In this document: positions 1-5,151 of the stretch, one piece after another | Layout of the letters: the number at the start of each line of letters is the position of its first letter | Numbering within the stretch: position 1 is the stretch's first letter | Origin: Avichristensenella sp031550455 | GTDB lineage: Bacteria; Bacillota; Clostridia; Christensenellales; Aristaeellaceae | Direction: 5' to 3' | DNA: 11,964 nt | NCBI GenBank assembly: GCA_031550455.1 | Contig: JAVBOQ010000144.1 | Span: forward strand, 1 to 11,964 | The notes under the pieces: model-generated | Told to the model about the DNA's origin: nothing | The model's input: only the letters and a program-made list of their open reading frames with translations | Database searches by the model: none | Translations under genes and position numbers: made by a program

Positions 1-467
1 CGCACGCAATGGCGGCCCTGCGTCCAAGGCGGGTTGGGCTCGTAGATCCAGTTGCCGTCCGCGCCTATGGGCACCCGGCCAACGGATACGCCGTCGACAA
101 AGAGCTCCGCTTCGCAGCCTGGCTCGCCCGTGCCGGTGACGGGGTCTTCCGGATCGGCGGTGCCGCCGTCCTCCGGGCCGGTGATGAGGATTTCAGGCTC
201 CTCTGGAACGGTGAAGCACGAGGAATCTTCCGGCGCGCCCGCGCCTGCGTCGCCGGGGCAGCGCAAGATCGCGCGCACGCAATGGCGGCCGCCGGTCCAC
301 GGCGTCGGCGGCTGGTACAGCCAATTGCCGTTCGCGTCGGTGGGAACCGACCCGGCAAAGCGTCCGTCGATGTACAGGTCAACGCGGCACAAGGGCGTGC
401 CCTGGCCGGTGACGGGATCGCCCGGATCGGCAGTGCCACCGTTCTGTGGGCCGGTAATTCGGATATC
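1..467 (-). repeat. Tandem 273-bp coding repeat (91-residue Ig-like units)
   Basis: Two copies are visible: 195-467 (nearly whole) and 1-194 (cut by the edge). The 17 bases at 1-17 recur exactly at 274-290, and the stretch 135-194 is closely similar to 408-467. All these offsets equal 273 bases, or 91 codons. Conservation is highest at the ITGP/GGTADP/PVTG and GRHCVR segments and lower in between, so this is a diverged protein-domain repeat rather than a recent DNA duplication. More copies probably lie beyond the edge. Confidence 0.85.
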
Positions 468-653
468 GCGGCAGGGGGTGCAGTTGCACGGCCGGCAAGA
501 AGCATTACAGCAACAGGGATAGGTGCTGCATCGGGGAATAGGTTTAAGGCAGACAGGCGGCGGCAGGCAGCCCATGATCCTGTGGCAGGAAGGGGGGCAG
601 CAACCGTTTGTTTTACATAGATTGGATTTTGTGCAGTTGCGACGCTTCAGCAT
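1..653 (-). CDS. Cys-rich protein with tandem Ig-like repeats (3' end missing)
   Basis: Reading the minus strand from the ATG at 653 gives 217 codons without a stop up to the window edge, so the C-terminus is missing. Residues 1-62 are extremely cysteine-rich (15 Cys, including CC and CCC clusters), basic and proline-rich, with no signal peptide or membrane segment. From about residue 63 there are 91-residue repeats of the type ITGPxxGGTADPxDPVTG...VDG...DGNWxYxP...PWxxGRHCVR. The DGNW and GRHCVR motifs resemble bacterial Ig-like (Big-type) domains. Each repeat keeps Cys at equivalent places (C89/C180, C125/C216). A strong ribosome-binding site (AAAGGAGGT) lies 8 bases before the ATG and fixes the start. 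The product is not a recognised named protein. A cysteine cross-linked surface, spore-coat or exosporium component is my inference from the Cys content and the lack of a signal peptide. That this frame is the coding one is secure, because the repeats align only in it. Confidence 0.85.
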   Translation of the reverse strand, partial: MLKRRNCTKSNLCKTNGCCPPSCHRIMGCLPPPVCLKPIPRCSTYPCCCNASCRPCNCTPCRDIRITGPQNGGTADPGDPVTGQGTPLCRVDLYIDGRFAGSVPTDANGNWLYQPPTPWTGGRHCVRAILRCPGDAGAGAPEDSSCFTVPEEPEILITGPEDGGTADPEDPVTGTGEPGCEAELFVDGVSVGRVPIGADGNWIYEPNPPWTQGRHCV

Positions 654-677
654 GAGAGAGAACCTCCTTTTCTCTTT

Positions 678-704
678 CATCTTATGCAGGGAGCGTACGT
701 TGGT
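678..704 (-). promoter_or_regulatory. Possible sporulation (sigma-K-like) promoter for the Cys-rich gene
   Basis: On the minus strand an AC dinucleotide (703-704) is followed after 16 bases by CATAAGATG (678-686). This fits the sigma-K pattern AC-N16/17-CATANNNTA except for the last base. It would start transcription just before the AAAGGAGGT ribosome-binding site. The motif carries little information and could be chance. I see no good sigma-A promoter for this gene; the nearest match is TAGAAT at 765-770 with no fitting -35. Confidence 0.25.
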
Positions 705-867
705 TTTTAAACCGCGTGCGCTCAACCATCACAGAAGAGCACAGCGCTCGCCACCCTTTCTTGGATTCTAACCATACCGCATCCAGCAGCTTTCCTTTTT
801 GTGGTGTTAACATTGATTACTTTGTACAATCAGCGAACGGTTTTGCCCTGGCCGAGAATGATTTCAC

Positions 868-896
868 TGGACGATGATCCCATTATATGCTAATAT
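868..896 (+). promoter_or_regulatory. Candidate promoter of the first hybrid kinase
   Basis: TGGACG (868-873, four of six to TTGACA) is followed after 17 bases by TAATAT (891-896), which is preceded by TGC, an extended -10 arrangement. The transcript would start near 903 and carry a leader of about 65 bases. Both boxes are imperfect, so this is only the best candidate in an otherwise weak region. Confidence 0.35.
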
Positions 897-957
897 ACAA
901 CAAGCATCGCCGCTCGGAACCGATCCGCGTTGGATGCCATGATACGTACATGACTTC

Positions 958-962
958 GAGGG
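958..962 (+). promoter_or_regulatory. Ribosome-binding site deciding the start of the first kinase
   Basis: GAGGG ends directly against an ATG at 963 but lies six bases before a second in-frame ATG at 969. The spacing favours 969 as the true start. Confidence 0.6.
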
Positions 963-968
963 ATGCAT

Positions 969-3900
969 ATGACAACAGGAATCACAAAAGAGACGCACAG
1001 GAAACGAAGGATCGTTGTACATTATCAAAACATAAATTTATTGCTGCTCATCGCGGCGCTTTTGCTCGTGATCGCGGCGGGTGGTTTTGTCGCTGCGGAT
1101 ATCGTGTCGGACGTTTCCGCCGATTATGCCCGCCTTCGGTCCGCGACGGCCGCCGAAAAGCTCCGGTCCGCGATCGACCGAGAGGCCGACATTGTGGCGC
1201 GCGCGGCGGGCCAGCAGGCGGTGATCGACTGGTTCTTAAATGAGAAAGAACCGATAAAGCGTCAGGCCGCGTATACCTACCTGACGCATAGTGCGGGTCT
1301 GTCGGACCGCGTGGACCTGCGCTTTGGCGTGCTGGCATCGCGCAACGAATACGTGATCGGCGACAGCATGGACATCACCGCGTTTGCCCCGTGCGGCGCG
1401 GTCACACCCGAAGATCCGGAGGACGACTGGTTCTTTGAATGCCTGGACGCGCCGCGCGCATACACGTACGGCGTGGATGGCGACAAGGGCTCAGGCGCTG
1501 TCATACTACGGATCAGCCGCAAGATCGAGGCGGACGGTAAGACGATCGGCGTGATTTCTTGGGGTTCCACGCTCAGCGGCCTCACCCGGGACGTGTTCAC
1601 GCTGCTGCCGAATGAAACGCGCGGCTATGTGATCGACGAGCGCGGCGCGGTGCTGATGACCAACGATCCAGGCTTTGACGTCCAGGGCGAGGCGGGTGTG
1701 CCCGAAGCGGACGGCATTTACGCCGTGCTGCAGAGCGGCGCGTTCCGCGAGCGGATCGACGCGCGCCTCAAAAGCGTGGATTCCGGCTCCGCGGAAGGGC
1801 AAGACCCGGTCATCGCCCGGATCGGCGCGAAGGACGCGGACTGGATGGTCGTCGAGCCGATCCCCGGCACGCGCCTGTCACTGGTCACGCTGCACGGCGC
1901 AAGCGGGCTGCTCACTTCGGTGCGGCTGCTTCCGATGCTGCTGGTGGCGCTGGTCGTGTTCATCATTTTCGCGGTTGTCACCGGTCTGCTGGTCCGGCGC
2001 ATGGTGTTCCGCCCGCTTGTGCGGCTTGCGGACAGCCTGCGGCGCGCCGACGAGGGCGTGCCGATCGCCGGGATTGAGCGCGAAGATGAGTTGGGCGACC
2101 TCGCCAAGAGCATTCAGTCGATGCGCGACAGGTCGCGGGATTCTGAGGAGCGCACACAGATCATGCTGGACGCGACGCCGCTGTGCTGCAATCTTTGGGA
2201 CGAGAATTTCCATATAATTGACTGCAATGAAGAGGCCATCAAGCTGTTCGGCCTGTCAGATAGAAAAGAATACCTGGAAAGGTTTTTCGAGCTGTCGCCC
2301 AAGGTTCAGCCGGACGGGCGCGACTCCGATAAAAAGCTCTCCGAACTCATCCGCCGGGCGTTCGGGACGGGCCGCGTTTCATCCGAATGGATGCACCGGA
2401 CGTTGGACGGCGCGCCTGTGCCGTCCGAGATTACGCTGGTGCGCGTCCGCTACGGCCAGAAGTACATCGTCGCGGGATACACGCGCGACCTTCGCGAATA
2501 CAAAAAACTGATGGCCGACATTGACCGGCAGGACAAGCTGCTGCGTGTGGTCAACGACGTCGCCGCGATCCTGCTGCAGTCGGACAACGACGGGTTCCTG
2601 GCGGATCTGTGGCGGTGCATGGGCATGATGGCGAGCGCGGTCAGGGCCGATCGGATGTACATCTGGAAGAACCACGTGAAGGACGGCGAACTGTACTGCA
2701 CGCAGTTGTACGAATGGTCGGAAAACGCGGCGCCGCAGCAGGGCTGCGAGTATACGATCGACATCCCGTACACCGAGAACATCCCGGGGTGGTGTGAAAA
2801 GCTGTCAAGCGGGCAGTGCGTCAACGGAATTGTCACGCAGCTTTCGCAGGCAGAACAGGATCAGCTTCTGCCGCAGAACATCGTGTCGATTATCGTGGTG
2901 CCCGTATTCCTCAAGGATGAATTCTGGGGCTTCGTCGGCTTTGACGACTGCCGGGAAGAGCGCATCTTCACACCGAGCGAGGAGTCCATCCTTCGCTCCG
3001 GCAGCCTGCTGTTCGCACACGCGCTGCTCCGGAACACAATGACCGCGAGCATCCGCAGGTACGCCTCCGAAATGGAGGCGGTCATCGGCAACTATGCGGG
3101 CGTCATCTGGAGTGTCGACCGAAACTCGGTGATCACGCTGTTCAAGGGCCTGTATGTGAAAGAAATCGGCGTTGAGCCGTCTTTCCTGGAAGGCAAGAGC
3201 CTCGACGTGGCCCGGAAAAAGAACCGGCACATGGACATTATCAGCAACGTCGAAAGGACGATCGTTGACGGGCCGCAGGACTGGGTCGCCAACATCGACG
3301 GCCGGATGTTCCATTCGCATACGACGCCTATCTATGACGAGGCGGGCAACGTCACCGGCGTTGTCGGCAGCACCGACGACATATCCGATTCGATCCGGCT
3401 GCAGACCGAACTGGAAAAGGCGGTTGAGGCGGCGCAGGCCGCTAGCCGCGCGAAGAGCAATTTCCTGTCCAACATGAGCCACGAGATGCGCACGCCAATG
3501 AACGCGATCATCGGCATGACGTCCATCGGCAAGTCCGCGGCCGACATCGTGCGCAAGAACTACGCGTTTGACAAGATCGAGGAGGCGTCTAACCACCTGC
3601 TTGGCGTCATCAACGATATCCTGGACATGTCGAAAATCGAGGCGAACAAGTTTGAACTGTCGGAAGTCGTGTTCGACTTTGAAAAGCTGTTGCAAAAGGT
3701 CATCAATGTGATCAGCTTCCGTGTGGATGAAAAAAAGCAGCGGCTGACCGTGTTCCTCGACATGGACATCCCGCGGCTGCTGCTCGGCGACGACCAGCAC
3801 CTGGCCCAGGTGATGACCAACCTGCTGTCCAACGCCGTGAAGTTCACCCCGGAAGGCGGCCTGATCCGGCTGGATGCGCGCCTTGTCAGCCGCGCCGGCG

Positions 3901-4988
3901 ACGAATGCGCGCTGAAGATCGACGTCAGCGACACGGGGATCGGCATCAGCCCGGAACAGCAGTCGCGTCTGTTTACGTCGTTTGAGCAGGCGGAAACAAG
4001 CACCTCGCGCAAATACGGCGGCACCGGGCTTGGGCTTGCGATCTCCAAACGGATTGCCGAGCACATGGGCGGGACGATCGAAATACGCTCCGAATTGGGC
4101 AAAGGATCGACGTTTGTCGTCACGGCGCGCTTCAAGGTCGCGGAGAAGGCGCGGCAAAGCGCGCCGCTGGCGGGCGTGACGCTCGGGAACGTGCGCGTGC
4201 TGACCGTGGACGACGAGGCTGAAACCCGCGAGTACTTCGCGATGATCGCCGAACAGATCGGCATTCATTGCGACACGGCTTCGGGCGGCGCGGAAGCCGT
4301 CGAGATGATCGACCGGAACGGTTCCTATGACATTTACTTTATTGACTGGCGGATGCCCGGCATGAACGGCATTGAGCTGTCGCGCAAGATCAAATCGGCC
4401 GAGCAAAGCCGTTCCGTCGTCATCATGATTTCAGCCACCGCGTGGAGCGAAATCGAGGCGGAGGCAAAGGCCGCGGGTGTGGACCAGTATTTGCCGAAGC
4501 CGCTCTTCCCGTCCTCCGTGGAGAGCTGCATCCGCGAATGCCTGGGCGCGGACCGCGAGGCGGAGCCAGACCCGGAAGACCGGACGGCGGTCGATTCCTT
4601 CGGCGGCTGCCATGTCCTGCTCGCGGAGGACGTGGACATCAACCGGGAGATTGTGCTCGCGCTGCTTGAACCGACGGATCTGGTCATTGACTGCGCCGAA
4701 AACGGGCTCGAGGCCGTCCGGATGTTTGAGGCCGCGCCGGATAAATATGACATGATTTTCATGGATGTGCAGATGCCGGAGATGGACGGGTTGGAGGCGA
4801 CGCGCCGCATCCGCGCCGGCGTGAACGCGCGCGGCAAAACCATTCCGATCGTCGCGATGACCGCCAACGTGTTCCGCGAGGATATCGAGCGGTGCCTCGC
4901 GGCGGGCATGAACGACCACGTCGGCAAGCCGCTGGACCTGCCTGAGGTGATGCAGAGGATGCGGAAGTACATCCGCAGAAACGGGTGA
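969..4988 (+). CDS. Hybrid sensor histidine kinase (Cache-HAMP-PAS-GAF-PAS-HisKA-HATPase-REC-REC)
   Basis: A 1339-residue membrane hybrid kinase. Domains: transmembrane helix about 22-43; extracytoplasmic sensor about 44-317, double-Cache-like with YVIDERGAVLMTND near its end; second helix 320-342; HAMP about 343-396; PAS about 398-512; GAF about 525-689; PAS about 698-815; coiled-coil linker; HisKA with SHEMRTPMNAIIGM and phosphoacceptor His838; HATPase_c with N955 (N box), DTGIGI at 988 and GGTGLGL at 1017. Receiver 1 has D1081/D1082, phospho-Asp1126 (DWRMPG) and K1177. Receiver 2 has E1220/D1221, phospho-Asp1266 (DVQMPEMDG) and K1320. All catalytic residues are present, so it should bind a periplasmic or external ligand, autophosphorylate and pass phosphate His to Asp, then probably to an Hpt partner encoded elsewhere. 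I chose the second of two close ATGs on ribosome-binding-site spacing; 963 is the alternative. The ligand is unknown. The domain calls are family knowledge applied to visible motifs; the GAF and Cache assignments are the least certain. Confidence 0.95.
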   Translation: MTTGITKETHRKRRIVVHYQNINLLLLIAALLLVIAAGGFVAADIVSDVSADYARLRSATAAEKLRSAIDREADIVARAAGQQAVIDWFLNEKEPIKRQAAYTYLTHSAGLSDRVDLRFGVLASRNEYVIGDSMDITAFAPCGAVTPEDPEDDWFFECLDAPRAYTYGVDGDKGSGAVILRISRKIEADGKTIGVISWGSTLSGLTRDVFTLLPNETRGYVIDERGAVLMTNDPGFDVQGEAGVPEADGIYAVLQSGAFRERIDARLKSVDSGSAEGQDPVIARIGAKDADWMVVEPIPGTRLSLVTLHGASGLLTSVRLLPMLLVALVVFIIFAVVTGLLVRRMVFRPLVRLADSLRRADEGVPIAGIEREDELGDLAKSIQSMRDRSRDSEERTQIMLDATPLCCNLWDENFHIIDCNEEAIKLFGLSDRKEYLERFFELSPKVQPDGRDSDKKLSELIRRAFGTGRVSSEWMHRTLDGAPVPSEITLVRVRYGQKYIVAGYTRDLREYKKLMADIDRQDKLLRVVNDVAAILLQSDNDGFLADLWRCMGMMASAVRADRMYIWKNHVKDGELYCTQLYEWSENAAPQQGCEYTIDIPYTENIPGWCEKLSSGQCVNGIVTQLSQAEQDQLLPQNIVSIIVVPVFLKDEFWGFVGFDDCREERIFTPSEESILRSGSLLFAHALLRNTMTASIRRYASEMEAVIGNYAGVIWSVDRNSVITLFKGLYVKEIGVEPSFLEGKSLDVARKKNRHMDIISNVERTIVDGPQDWVANIDGRMFHSHTTPIYDEAGNVTGVVGSTDDISDSIRLQTELEKAVEAAQAASRAKSNFLSNMSHEMRTPMNAIIGMTSIGKSAADIVRKNYAFDKIEEASNHLLGVINDILDMSKIEANKFELSEVVFDFEKLLQKVINVISFRVDEKKQRLTVFLDMDIPRLLLGDDQHLAQVMTNLLSNAVKFTPEGGLIRLDARLVSRAGDECALKIDVSDTGIGISPEQQSRLFTSFEQAETSTSRKYGGTGLGLAISKRIAEHMGGTIEIRSELGKGSTFVVTARFKVAEKARQSAPLAGVTLGNVRVLTVDDEAETREYFAMIAEQIGIHCDTASGGAEAVEMIDRNGSYDIYFIDWRMPGMNGIELSRKIKSAEQSRSVVIMISATAWSEIEAEAKAAGVDQYLPKPLFPSSVESCIRECLGADREAEPDPEDRTAVDSFGGCHVLLAEDVDINREIVLALLEPTDLVIDCAENGLEAVRMFEAAPDKYDMIFMDVQMPEMDGLEATRRIRAGVNARGKTIPIVAMTANVFREDIERCLAAGMNDHVGKPLDLPEVMQRMRKYIRRNG

Positions 4989-5043
4989 GGGCGCGGGCGG
5001 TTGCATTTGCTTTTGAAATTGCTCCGCCACTGCATGGTAAACA

Positions 5044-5073
5044 TTGACAACGCTGCCGCGTAAATTGTAAAAT
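5044..5073 (+). promoter_or_regulatory. Sigma-A-type promoter of the second hybrid kinase
   Basis: A perfect -35 TTGACA (5044-5049) is followed after 18 bases by TAAAAT (5068-5073, five of six to TATAAT). Transcription would begin near 5080. The second kinase can therefore be expressed separately from the first, whose stop codon lies 55 bases upstream. No convincing terminator separates the two genes, so read-through is also possible. Confidence 0.7.
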
Positions 5074-5079
5074 GTGCTT

Positions 5080-5107
5080 GGGCGACACTCTTTGTGCGGT
5101 GTCGCCC
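5080..5107 (+). ncRNA. 5' leader stem-loop of the second kinase mRNA
   Basis: GGGCGACAC (5080-5088) and GTGTCGCCC (5099-5107) form a perfect 9-bp stem with a 10-base loop. It starts about where the predicted transcript begins. There is no U-run after it, so it is not a normal terminator. A role in protecting the 5' end or in translational control is inference. It does not match a riboswitch class I recognise. Confidence 0.5.
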
Positions 5108-5151
5108 TTGACGGAACTCTGCAAATGCGGGACGCGGAAAGTGCGGATGAG

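Larger units (their letters stand above)
654..968. other. Divergent intergenic region
   Basis: This 315-base stretch separates the Cys-rich gene (leftward) from the first hybrid kinase (rightward). It is less GC-rich than its surroundings and holds no convincing gene or RNA. Notable items are the leftward ribosome-binding site at about 661-669, a TGATT-N9-AATCA inverted repeat at 814-832 containing the palindrome TTGTACAA, and TTGTGGTGTTAACATTG at 799-815. The last element shares two 10-mers with the importer promoter near 11537-11553. Short reading frames here have no ribosome-binding site or recognisable product. Confidence 0.6.

Noticed and set aside
1..467. CRISPR or short direct-repeat array
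   Set aside because: The repeat period is 273 bases, in frame, with domain-like conservation; there are no short repeats with unique spacers.
9..620. 203-codon plus-strand frame over the Ig-repeat gene
   Set aside because: The minus-strand frame shows a protein-level repeat, conserved Cys and a strong ribosome-binding site. The plus-strand product is low-complexity Arg/Ala/Gly-rich.
2805..4406. Very long open frame (533 codons) antisense to the first kinase
   Set aside because: It lies opposite strongly conserved kinase and receiver motifs, has no recognisable domain or ribosome-binding site, and is His/Arg/Asp/Val-rich as expected for a mirror frame of GC-rich coding DNA.
4995..5036. Possible terminator after the first kinase
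   Set aside because: GGCGG and CCGCC can pair only around a loop of more than 20 bases, and no T-run follows.
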